Assembly: GCF_030464345.1 (NCBI RefSeq)
Contig: NZ_VCYH01000002.1
Span: 62,001 to 126,000 of the forward strand
Direction of reading: 5' to 3'
Length of the DNA stretch: 64,000 bases
From: Methanoculleus frigidifontis
GTDB lineage: Archaea > Halobacteriota > Methanomicrobia > Methanomicrobiales > Methanoculleaceae
The notes beneath the pieces were generated by a model. It searched no databases, was not told where the DNA came from, and saw nothing but the letters and a program-made list of their open reading frames with translations. This document shows, in pieces, positions 20,825 to 28,166 of this stretch. The position numbers were made by a program, and so were the translations under genes. Every line of letters begins with the position of its first letter. Positions within the stretch are counted from its first letter, which is position 1.

Positions 20825-22006
20825 TTACTGAGGAACACGTTTCGTTTCATTCTTCAGAACATCACGGAGCCCCGACGCAAAAACTATCCCCATTGCTCTG
20901 ATCACTGCCGGTTTTAAGGCCAGTTTCCGCACCAGAGTGCTCGGGCGATCCATATCCCCGTACCGCACGATCGTCTCGAGGACGTCGGGATCGTTTAAGA
21001 CCCTGCAGAGATGGTCGATATCCTCAGGCGTCATCTTCTGCCGCATTCTGAGGAGTTTGAGACCCATAGAGAGTTCGTGGCCGAAATCCTCCCGCCAGAG
21101 CGTCTCGTACTGCCGGAGAGCGTCGTCACCGAACGCTCCGCGCTCGCAGCAGCGGGCCGCCACGGCAGCGGCATGCCGGGCCGACCGGACACCAGTGTAG
21201 ATGCCGCCACCCGAGGTGGGCTTGGCGAATCCGGCCGCATCCCCCACAAAGAGCGTCTTCTGCCCGTACGTCCGGGGCATCACCCCGAGCGGGATGGTGC
21301 CCGAGACGAGATGAACGCAGCCCGGAGGGAACTTCGCGATGAACGCATCGAACCGCTCCTTCGTGTACCGGCCGCTGCAGAGGCCGATCCGTGCCCGCCG
21401 ATTCGTAACCGGAATCACCCACCCGAAGAAGTCCGGAGCGGCGTTCGGGTGGAGTTCGACGTACCTGGTGTCGACCTCGCACGGTACGTCGGCCTGCACA
21501 CCGGAGAGGTAGATGGGCGAGCGCTCCATCCCGAGCATGCGGGCGATGGAACTTCTAGGCCCGTCCGCGGCGATGAGGAGCCTGAAGGGGATCTCGCCGC
21601 GGCCGTCTACCCCGCGGGTCAGGAGGCGACCGTCACGGACTGCGGAGACATAGGTCCGGAGCCGCAGCTCCGCCCCGGCACGGACGGCCGCTTCGGCCAT
21701 CTCCCGGTCGAGCACCGCCCGGTCGACGACATAGGCTTTCGTCCGCCCGGCATCGAAACAGAGCTCTGCGCCGAGGTCCGACACCATCCGGGCACCGCGG
21801 ACCTCGTTCAGCACCGATCGGCGGGAGACGCTGCAGACCTCGAAGGCCGATGCGCTCAGGAGCCCGGCGCACTGGACCGGGTTGCCGACTGCGGCATGCT
21901 CCTCAACAAGCATCGTCTTCAGCCCGAGCCCGGCACATGACCGTGCCGCAGCACTCCCGCACGGGCCTGCCCCCACCACCACAACATCGTAGACCAGAAC
22001 CAGCAC
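20825..22006 (-). CDS. Geranylgeranyl reductase family FAD oxidoreductase
   Basis: The 393-residue flavoprotein has an N-terminal Rossmann FAD site (VVVGAGPCGSAAA, about residues 8-20), the family's NPVQCAGLLS segment (about 42-51) with its conserved Cys, and the second FAD motif FVGDAAGFAKPTSGGGI near 266-282. Members reduce isoprenoid double bonds, typically those of archaeal membrane lipids (digeranylgeranylglycerophospholipid reductase) or of quinone-like compounds. The exact substrate cannot be told from the sequence. The frame starts at a GTG (22006) behind GGTGGG; a slightly shorter start is possible. Confidence 0.85.
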   Translation of the reverse strand: MLVLVYDVVVVGAGPCGSAAARSCAGLGLKTMLVEEHAAVGNPVQCAGLLSASAFEVCSVSRRSVLNEVRGARMVSDLGAELCFDAGRTKAYVVDRAVLDREMAEAAVRAGAELRLRTYVSAVRDGRLLTRGVDGRGEIPFRLLIAADGPRSSIARMLGMERSPIYLSGVQADVPCEVDTRYVELHPNAAPDFFGWVIPVTNRRARIGLCSGRYTKERFDAFIAKFPPGCVHLVSGTIPLGVMPRTYGQKTLFVGDAAGFAKPTSGGGIYTGVRSARHAAAVAARCCERGAFGDDALRQYETLWREDFGHELSMGLKLLRMRQKMTPEDIDHLCRVLNDPDVLETIVRYGDMDRPSTLVRKLALKPAVIRAMGIVFASGLRDVLKNETKRVPQ

Positions 22007-22047
22007 CCCACCGTAGCAGTTCTCGGGGCGGAATCAACCGTCCCGTA

Positions 22048-22064
22048 TCACGGTAGTACTGTGA
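22048..22064 (-). promoter_or_regulatory. Imperfect dyad upstream of the geranylgeranyl reductase gene
   Basis: TCACGGTAGTACTGTGA has near-perfect twofold symmetry, and outer CCCG and CGGG arms extend it. It lies about 42 bp before the GTG start, where an operator or leader hairpin would act. The rest of 22065-22133 shows no other feature. Confidence 0.3.
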
Positions 22065-22217
22065 CGGGGTGAGGCATAAAAGGGCGGTTGCCGGGCCGCA
22101 ACGACCGGACCAAACGGGGACAGGTAAACCCGCTTATCCGCCCATATGGTGCCGGAGCGATCTGCCCGCCTCACGCATCAGCAGGACGATGAAGATGAAC
22201 GTCAGAACAATCAGCGG

Positions 22218-22684
22218 TAGTGCCCTACGAAACAACTGATACTCCCTTTGTTGCGATCGCGTCCGGGTGTTCCCGATTGATTGCACCCCGGGGGCACGGC
22301 TTCCCCCTGGGTATCGCCATGACTGCCCCCGCCCCTGGGCCGGGGGAGGAGGCCGGAGGCCGGGCGGAGTGGGGTTGACGATGTCTGGGGATCTTCGCAG
22401 GAGACAGGGGAGGAGAAAACCCCTCGCCGTCAGCCCCACCCGGGGGCGGTTAGCCACCACGGTCCACGGCATGGGGAGACGCCCGGGAAAACGGTCGTCC
22501 CCGGCACCAGCCCGGTTCGGCACCGATCTCGTCAGGGAAGCATGACAGCCGGAATAGGGCTTCACCAGAGCCCGATAATGGAAATCTTCTCCCCATGGCA
22601 TTTTTTCATGAGCGCGGGTTGGTGGATAGCGGAATTTCGGTCGGATTCTCTGAGATCACGTATCAGGTATATGCTGGAGCACTA
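22218..22684 (-). repeat. MITE-like dispersed repeat, copy 2 (long form, inverted)
   Basis: This copy is about 467 bp in reverse orientation, from TAGTGCCCT to GGAGCACTA. It matches copy 3 along its length, including the segment missing from copy 1 (the stretches around CCGACCGAAATTCCGC and GGGAGAAGATTTCCA, read on the minus strand). The flanks do not show an obvious direct repeat. Immediately beyond its right edge lies an extra, oppositely oriented terminus. It occupies most of the 925-bp gap 22007-22931. Frames across it are not conserved and I do not call them. Confidence 0.75.
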
Positions 22685-22707
22685 CCCATCGCCGGGTAGT
22701 GCTCCAG
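22674..22707. repeat. Perfect hairpin formed by two opposed element termini
   Basis: CTGGAGCACTACCC at 22674-22687 and GGGTAGTGCTCCAG at 22694-22707 are perfect 14-bp complements separated by 6 nt. The left arm is the terminus of repeat copy 2. The right arm is a second terminus in opposite orientation with no element attached, so this may be the remnant of a nested or excised copy. It could also act as a strong RNA hairpin. Confidence 0.6.
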
Positions 22708-22931
22708 CGGACTCCTTGTGCAGGTGATTGAGAGGTCGTGCCGCCGCAGCCCCATCTCCCCGATACCGGGAACAAGAGCGGCAATCGCATGGAGGAGGGG
22801 GCACGCTCCCCGCCCGCCCTCACCCCGGATCCGGTATTTGAGAATGCCAAAAACCATCCAGGAACTGCACCGGCATCACTATCCATCAGGTAAAAGCATA
22901 TTTGACGGATAACCTCAGAGGTACATACGAG

Positions 22932-23294
22932 ATGCCGGAGATACCCGATTTTACGTGGAAACAGTGTCTGATCGTGAGAAACGACATCAAGATGAGTTGC
23001 GGCAAGAAGTGCGCCCAGATTGCCCACGCAGCCGTCGGAGCCTATGAGAAAGCCGATAAGATCGCGAAGAAGCACTGGCTCGACGAAGGGCAGAAGAAAG
23101 TGGTGCTGAAAGCGATCTCTGAGCGGCAACTCTTCGAACTCAAGACGATAGCAGAACAGGCCGGCATTCCGGCATCGATCATCCAGGACGCCGGGCTGAC
23201 CGAGATCCCCCCCGGCACGGTCACCGCGCTCGGGCTTGGGCCTGCCAGAAGCGAGGCGCTCGACCGGATAACCAGCGATCTCTCACTCCTATGA
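22932..23294 (+). CDS. pth2: Peptidyl-tRNA hydrolase, archaeal/eukaryal type
   Basis: Pth2 releases tRNA from peptidyl-tRNA dropped by ribosomes. The frame opens at a TTG (22902), but the ATG at 22932 follows an AGAGGT ribosome-binding site and gives the typical size of 120 residues. Family features are KQCLIVRNDIKMSCGKKCAQIAHA, with the conserved K, GK and H residues of the active site, and the C-terminal TEIPPGTVTALGLGP block. Its last 4 bp overlap truD, so the two RNA genes form an operon. Confidence 0.93.
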   Translation: MPEIPDFTWKQCLIVRNDIKMSCGKKCAQIAHAAVGAYEKADKIAKKHWLDEGQKKVVLKAISERQLFELKTIAEQAGIPASIIQDAGLTEIPPGTVTALGLGPARSEALDRITSDLSLL

Positions 23295-24559
23295 TGCAGT
23301 CCCCCTACCCTCTGGAAGTCGAGCTCGGTATGCGCTACTACGGCAGCGATACGCCCCCGATCGGCGGCCGGCTCAGGGCGGAGCCCGAAGACTTCATCGT
23401 CGAGGAGATCCCGCGCGAGTACGGGGACGCAGGGTCGCACCTGCTCGTGCGGCTGACCAAGAAGAACTGGGAGCTCCAGCGGGCGGTCAAGGAGATCGCA
23501 AAACGCCTCGGGATCAGCCACCGGCGGATCGGATGGGCGGGGACAAAGGATAAGAACGCCGTGACGAGCCAGATCATCTCGATCTACAACGTCACGCCCG
23601 AGGCGGTCGAGGCGGTGCGCCTGACCGACATCACGCTCACCGTCGTCGGCAGGGCTCCCGAACCCCTCGCACTCGGCGCACTCGAAGGAAACCGGTTTGC
23701 CATCGTCATCCGTGACTGCGACCGGACCTGCCTTGCAGAACGGGTCGAGCGGGTCACCGGAACTGTGGCGGAGGGCATTCCGAACTACTACGGCGTTCAG
23801 CGGTTCGGGGTCGCCCGTCCGGTGACGCACCGCGTCGGGGAACATATTCTGCAGGGTGATTATGCGGGAGCAGTGACGCTGTACGTCGGAGCCGCCTGCC
23901 CGGGAGAGGCGGAAGCCGCACAGCGCGTCAGAAGCCGGTTCACCGAGACGGGCGACGTGCACGAAGCGCTTGCGACGTACCCCGTACAGATGACCTACGA
24001 GCGCGCCATGCTCCATCACCTCGCGGCGCACCCGGACGATTATGCCGGAGCGCTGCAGCAGCTCCCCCCAAAACTGCTCTCACTTCTGGTGAGTGCTTTC
24101 CAGTCGTACCTCTTCAACTGCGCTCTCTCACGGCGGCTCGACGAAGGCCATACCCTCTCCGACCCCATACCGGGCGACCGCCTGCTCTTTGCGAACGGCC
24201 GGGAGGACATCGCAACCGAACGAAACCTGCGGACGGCAGTGCAGCACCTCAGCCGCGGCCGGTGCCGGATCGCCCTCTTCATCCCCGGTGCAGAGCCGGC
24301 GGCGGTGCACGGCCGGATGGATGAGATCCTCCAGGAGATCCTGGCGAGAAGAGAGATCAACAGAGAGAGCTTCAAGGAAGCGTCCCGGTTCGTGCAGATG
24401 CGCTATTCGGGGGCGCTCCGCCCGATCGCGCTCTCCACCGAGGTCGACGCCGGCGTTTCGGACGACACCGTCACCCTCCGGTTCACACTGCCGCCCGGGC
24501 ACTACGCAACGACGGTCTGCAGGGAGTACATGAAAGCCGAACCCCTGCGGATGATCTGA
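23291..24559 (+). CDS. truD: tRNA pseudouridine synthase TruD
   Basis: TruD makes pseudouridine at tRNA position 13. The 422-residue protein has the family's signature GWAGTKDKNAVT with the catalytic aspartate D87, an RNA-contact NYYGVQRFG block near 165, and the inserted TRUD domain with SAFQSYLFN at about 261-269. Length is typical for archaeal TruD. It begins with two ATGs at 23291 and 23294; the first overlaps the pth2 stop. It is convergent with arfC, with a 9-bp gap. Confidence 0.95.
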   Translation: MMQSPYPLEVELGMRYYGSDTPPIGGRLRAEPEDFIVEEIPREYGDAGSHLLVRLTKKNWELQRAVKEIAKRLGISHRRIGWAGTKDKNAVTSQIISIYNVTPEAVEAVRLTDITLTVVGRAPEPLALGALEGNRFAIVIRDCDRTCLAERVERVTGTVAEGIPNYYGVQRFGVARPVTHRVGEHILQGDYAGAVTLYVGAACPGEAEAAQRVRSRFTETGDVHEALATYPVQMTYERAMLHHLAAHPDDYAGALQQLPPKLLSLLVSAFQSYLFNCALSRRLDEGHTLSDPIPGDRLLFANGREDIATERNLRTAVQHLSRGRCRIALFIPGAEPAAVHGRMDEILQEILARREINRESFKEASRFVQMRYSGALRPIALSTEVDAGVSDDTVTLRFTLPPGHYATTVCREYMKAEPLRMI

Positions 24560-24568
24560 CCGGGCCGG

Positions 24569-25273
24569 TCAGTCATCCGTATCCGGTTCGTCGCCGTACC
24601 GGACACGCCACTCGGTGACCAGATTGCTCCCGCACAAGTAATGCTGCTTGAGGGTGAGCCGGATCATCTCCTCCTCAGACTCGATGTGCATGCCCCCGAC
24701 GAGCGAGGGGGTATCGGCGCCGCCGACGATGAACGGCAGGTGGATCAATCGGATCTCGTCGACGAGGCACTGCCTGAGCATCGCCCAGTTCAGGGTCGGG
24801 CCGCCCTCGATCATCAGGCGGCGGACGCCGTACTCCTCACGGAGGACCTGCAGGAGCCGGGTCAGATCCACCTGATTTTTCCCGGCAACAACAACATCGA
24901 CGCCCTTCTCCCGAAGCGCGGCAATCTGATCGGCGGATGCCGCTTCGCTCACGGCGATCACCGTCGGGGCGTCGCCGCCGAGCACGTTGGCATCGAGCGG
25001 AATATCGCCGCGGCTGCTGGGTATGACGCGCAGCGGGCTTTCTCCTTCGACGAGGCGAACGGTGAGAAAGGAATTATCGATGCGTATGGTGTTCGGCCCG
25101 ACCATAATGGCGTCGTACTCCGCACGTGTCTTGTGGAGCAGTATCTCGGTCTCATGAGCCATGTATTTCATGAGAATTTTGCTTGAAGCGCCCTTTTTCA
25201 GGGTAAGCTTCCCGTCGGCGGTGATCTCCGACATCATGAGCACATGGGGCCTGCTGCATTCTGACATGAACAT
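24569..25273 (-). CDS. arfC: 2,5-diamino-6-ribosylamino-pyrimidinone 5'-phosphate reductase
   Basis: This NADPH-dependent reductase converts the ribosyl side chain to ribityl in archaeal riboflavin and F420 precursor synthesis. Its 234 residues match the RibD C-terminal fold: an N-terminal MMSEITADGKL strand-helix, the MVGPNTIRIDN motif around residues 57-67, and IEGGPTLNWAML (about 154-165), the signature that binds NADPH. A second ATG at 25267 has equally good spacing from a GAAGG sequence, so the first two residues are uncertain. No other riboflavin genes are adjacent. Confidence 0.88.
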   Translation of the reverse strand: MFMSECSRPHVLMMSEITADGKLTLKKGASSKILMKYMAHETEILLHKTRAEYDAIMVGPNTIRIDNSFLTVRLVEGESPLRVIPSSRGDIPLDANVLGGDAPTVIAVSEAASADQIAALREKGVDVVVAGKNQVDLTRLLQVLREEYGVRRLMIEGGPTLNWAMLRQCLVDEIRLIHLPFIVGGADTPSLVGGMHIESEEEMIRLTLKQHYLCGSNLVTEWRVRYGDEPDTDD

Positions 25274-25455
25274 CCTTCATTAACTATTCAGGGCAGCACA
25301 TTAAAGAAGTTGGTGCTGCACCAGGAACCCCCGCCGCGCTTTCGAAGTGCTTTTTCAGGGATGGAGAGAGGTATTTTCGATGCTTTTGCGTTTTATCCGG
25401 CATTCCGGCGTATGAGTAAAAGTTAAACTCTATCCTGACCGATTGAGTATGAGAT

Positions 25456-26088
25456 ATGAATATAACCTCTCTGCGGCCTCGGATGATGCAGTACACCGAG
25501 CCGCTTGCATCTCTTTTTATCAGATTCGGGGTTACGGCAAACCAGGTCTCCCTGCTCTCCCTGCTCTTCGGGCTGCTCTGCGCCATCGCATTTGCAGAGC
25601 GCTTTTTCCTCGCCGGCGGCCTTCTGCTGTTCATCTCGGCGGTGCTCGATCTGGTGGACGGGAATGTCGCCCGGAGAAACAACACCGAGAGCGACTTCGG
25701 GGCGGTCTTTGACTGGATCGCAGACAAATACGTCGATGCCGCAGCAATCCTCGGCGTAGGATTCTCGGGCGTTCCGATCATCAGTCATCTGATCGCCGTG
25801 CCGCCGCTCTGGGACTTCGGCGTGGTTGCCCTGGCACTCTTCGGCTCCATGATCAATACCTTCATCAAGCCGGTCGTGTATGCGGAGATCGGATACAGCG
25901 AACGCGTTGCAGGGAAGATCGAAGATCCCCTTGAGGGGATCGGATTCTTCGGAAGGCCCGAGACCGTGCTCTTTCTGGTGCTCGGCGCGGTCACCGGCTA
26001 CATCTGGGTCGCCGTGCTCATCGTTGCCGTCTGCACCAACCTCTCTGCGGTGCAGCGGGTTGTCTACCTCTATCGCAGATATGCGTAA
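25456..26088 (+). CDS. CDP-alcohol phosphatidyltransferase (archaetidylserine or archaetidylinositol-phosphate synthase type)
   Basis: This membrane enzyme transfers a polar head group onto CDP-archaeol. The 210-residue protein contains the complete catalytic motif D-x2-DG-x2-AR-x8-G-x3-D-x3-D, with D65, D68, G69, A72, R73, G82, D86 and D90 all in place. About six membrane helices surround it. The alcohol substrate (serine, inositol phosphate or glycerol phosphate) cannot be read directly. The nearby artA gene favours the archaetidylserine synthase role known from haloarchaea, but this is inference. The 25274-25455 gap upstream holds AT-rich promoter-like sequence only. Confidence 0.85.
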   Translation: MNITSLRPRMMQYTEPLASLFIRFGVTANQVSLLSLLFGLLCAIAFAERFFLAGGLLLFISAVLDLVDGNVARRNNTESDFGAVFDWIADKYVDAAAILGVGFSGVPIISHLIAVPPLWDFGVVALALFGSMINTFIKPVVYAEIGYSERVAGKIEDPLEGIGFFGRPETVLFLVLGAVTGYIWVAVLIVAVCTNLSAVQRVVYLYRRYA

Positions 26089-26133
26089 GGGTCTTCCCCA
26101 ATAATTTTGCGCTCTTTGCCGCGATACGGGCTC

Positions 26134-26619
26134 TCAGAAGAGCCACTTCTCCATCCGGAACCTGAGCAGCTCGACGCCGTGGAGCGTCACCGTATCTTCT
26201 CCCAGGCACCGGTAGCTACGACGCTCGAAGAACGGCCGTGCCGTGATGCTCGCATATGTCCGCAGTACCGCAAGGCCACGGCCCTGCGCCTCCTTCTCGA
26301 GGACCGCCAGGAGGCCTGAACCGATTCCCCATCCCTGACAGTCCGCCCGCACATACAGCATGTGCAGGTATCCTTCACGGGTCAGGTCGCCGAATCCGAC
26401 GGCCGAACCTTCGATCTCTGCACCATATACACTGTTCTCTGCCAGGAACCTTTGCCACCGTTCCCGGTCGGGCGTCTCGGGCGCCCAGGCATCAAGCTGC
26501 TCCTCGGTGTAGTCACGACGGTTCACGGTATGGACTGTTGCAACGAAGATTCGGAGAACAGCGTCGAGGTCTTCCGGCGCATACGGGCGGATCACCCAAC
26601 GTTCCGGAGCAGGGTGCAT
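26134..26619 (-). CDS. GNAT family N-acetyltransferase
   Basis: The frame is open to a GTG at 26664, but starting at the ATG at 26619 gives 161 residues and avoids running into artA. The acetyl-CoA fold is clear: an N-terminal IRPYAPEDLDAVLRIF strand-helix, the central MLYVRADCQGWGIGSGLLAVLE block, which is motif A with Q-x-x-G-x-G (about 90-110), and the C-terminal PFFERRSYRC motif typical of GNATs related to putative acetyltransferase YafP. It probably acetylates a small molecule or protein. It lies 14 bp downstream of artA on the same strand and may be co-transcribed with it. Confidence 0.8.
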   Translation of the reverse strand: MHPAPERWVIRPYAPEDLDAVLRIFVATVHTVNRRDYTEEQLDAWAPETPDRERWQRFLAENSVYGAEIEGSAVGFGDLTREGYLHMLYVRADCQGWGIGSGLLAVLEKEAQGRGLAVLRTYASITARPFFERRSYRCLGEDTVTLHGVELLRFRMEKWLF

Positions 26620-26633
26620 GGCAGAGGATGGAT

Positions 26634-27470
26634 TTACCGGGCGGATGAGCTCTCCCGCTTCCACCCCACGAGATCGGCAAGGTCATTGCGATAGAGCCTG
26701 AAGAGATCGTCTGCAAACGCCCCGAGCCCGGGGATGATCATAAAAAGACCATATGCAATTGCAATCAGCAGTATGAGCGCCCCGAGCTCGCAGAGCACGT
26801 TGTGCGCCCAGAAGAAGCTCTCGTACCCGAGCTCCCCGTTTCCTGCAATCTCCGGAAGATACGGAAACCACTGCTGCGTGTACGCCGTGACGACGAAGAC
26901 GTTCCGGAGGATGTTCAGGACGTATATTGTCGGGAAGACGAGGAGAAATGCAAGCACCTTCTGCCGCAGCGTCGTCTTGACGCCGGCGGCAACCCCCAGC
27001 ATGATGGCGATGCTCTGGATGCCGGTGCAGGCGAGGATTATCTCGGTCTGGAAACCGTTCCGGGAGATGATATTCCAGGTGACGTGGGAGACGGGATAGC
27101 CGACAGAACTCAGCATCCACGAGGTCTGTCCAACGACCGTGGCGATGAGCCAGTCGCCGAGCGGCACGACATATGCAAACGGAGCGTAGATTAAAAACGC
27201 AACGGCCGCGATAGTCGAGAGCTGGAAGACCCTGGAGTCCTCGCGCAGGAGAGCCCGCAACGTCACGTACAGGAACGGCAGCGATAGAAGAGCTATCGTC
27301 GGGTACATGAAGTTATTGATGGAAAAGTAATACGGCAGCTCCGCAAAAAGGAATCCAACGATGCTCACCCAGCCAACGACAGCAAAATATTTGCGGAATC
27401 GGGTATTGGGGATGAGGAAAGCAAGAAACGCGATGCAGGATATCAGCACCAGGTACTCTTTCATTACCAT
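26634..27470 (-). CDS. artA: Archaeosortase A
   Basis: ArtA is a membrane transpeptidase-like enzyme that cleaves PGF-CTERM tails of exported proteins and links them to lipid, mostly the S-layer protein. The 278-residue protein has about eight membrane helices and the exosortase/archaeosortase catalytic triad: Cys148 in ACTGIQS, Arg189 in NILRNV and His223 in FWAHN. A GGTGGAG ribosome-binding site 6 nt before the ATG at 27470 decides the start against an upstream frame at 27482. No PGF-CTERM substrate gene is visible in the window. Confidence 0.9.
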   Translation of the reverse strand: MVMKEYLVLISCIAFLAFLIPNTRFRKYFAVVGWVSIVGFLFAELPYYFSINNFMYPTIALLSLPFLYVTLRALLREDSRVFQLSTIAAVAFLIYAPFAYVVPLGDWLIATVVGQTSWMLSSVGYPVSHVTWNIISRNGFQTEIILACTGIQSIAIMLGVAAGVKTTLRQKVLAFLLVFPTIYVLNILRNVFVVTAYTQQWFPYLPEIAGNGELGYESFFWAHNVLCELGALILLIAIAYGLFMIIPGLGAFADDLFRLYRNDLADLVGWKRESSSAR

Positions 27471-27586
27471 ACATATCTCCACCGGAGGTCATAAAATATT
27501 GCGGCGTTTCCGCTCGATCGGCTCTCAATCTCCCGGTGCACCGCAGCATCCAAGGGTTAATCATACCTGCAGACGAACGTTTATGA

Positions 27587-27901
27587 ATGATGTTTTGTCC
27601 ACAGTGCAAGGGTCTGATGATATCGTCCGGGGGGCAGATGAAATGCAGAAAGTGTGGCTGCATCCGCGAGATCACAGATGAGCACAAGCTCAAAAAAACG
27701 GACAAGCGCCTCGAGAAGGAGATCACCATCGTAGAAGATGAAACAAAGGTCGCAACGCTGCCGACGGCAACCATCAAATGTCCGGACTGCGACAACACGA
27801 CGGCATACTGGTGGCTACGGCAGCTGCGGGCTGCAGATGAGAGTGAGGTGCGATTTTTCCGCTGCACCGCCTGCGGTAAGACCTGGCGGGAATACGACTG
27901 A
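27587..27901 (+). CDS. tfs: Transcription factor S (TFIIS/RPB9-like)
   Basis: TFS rescues backtracked RNA polymerase by stimulating transcript cleavage. The 104-residue protein has an N-terminal zinc ribbon (CPQC near residue 4 and CRKCG near 20) and a C-terminal TFIIS-type ribbon (CPDCD near 66 and CTACGKTW near 93). The acidic hairpin DE (in RAADESEVRFF) needed for cleavage is intact, so this is a cleavage-competent TFS, not an inhibitory paralogue. Two ATGs in a row (27587, 27590) make the first residue uncertain. Confidence 0.93.
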   Translation: MMFCPQCKGLMISSGGQMKCRKCGCIREITDEHKLKKTDKRLEKEITIVEDETKVATLPTATIKCPDCDNTTAYWWLRQLRAADESEVRFFRCTACGKTWREYD

Positions 27902-28067
27902 ACAGTTTTGTCATCCCAGAGCGGGCGGAGAGCCGCCCAGAATACCTCTTTTCTCCAATGCGTCAGGCAGAAGACGCCGCTCATCCCGTTCTGCCGACGC
28001 GGGCGCATCCGGCATGCACGCCACCCTGATAACCTCCGGGCGATCACGGAGCACTACAAACGATTCC

Positions 28068-28150
28068 TTTATATATACTCACGGAGAACCACAAAATATC
28101 CCCGAAACCCTACCAGAATGTTGATATAGCAATCCTCATTATTAATAATG
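28068..28150 (+). promoter_or_regulatory. acs promoter and leader palindrome
   Basis: TTTATATATA at 28068-28077 is a strong TATA box, predicting a start near 28100 and a leader of about 65 nt. In that leader CATTATTAATAATG at 28137-28150 is a perfect 14-bp palindrome just before the ribosome-binding region, suited to an operator or RNA hairpin. The rest of 27902-28067 shows nothing I recognise. Confidence 0.5.
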
Positions 28151-28166
28151 TAGAATAGGGGATACG

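Larger units (their letters stand above)
22134..22857 (-). pseudogene. Possible small membrane-protein gene interrupted by repeat copy 2
   Basis: On the minus strand the 28 codons before the stop at 22134-22136 read a good membrane helix with a basic tail (LPLIVLTFIFIVLLMREAGR...) but have no start codon of their own, because the repeat element ends just upstream (22218). On the far side of the element an ATG at 22857 opens a frame starting MVFGILKYRIRGEGGRG that runs into the element. Joined without the element these could form a protein of about 75 residues. This is inference; neither half matches a family I know. Confidence 0.2.

Noticed and set aside
22047-22070. tRNA or other structured RNA gene near the geranylgeranyl reductase gene
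   Set aside because: The dyad is too short for a tRNA, and no cloverleaf or T-loop sequence is present.
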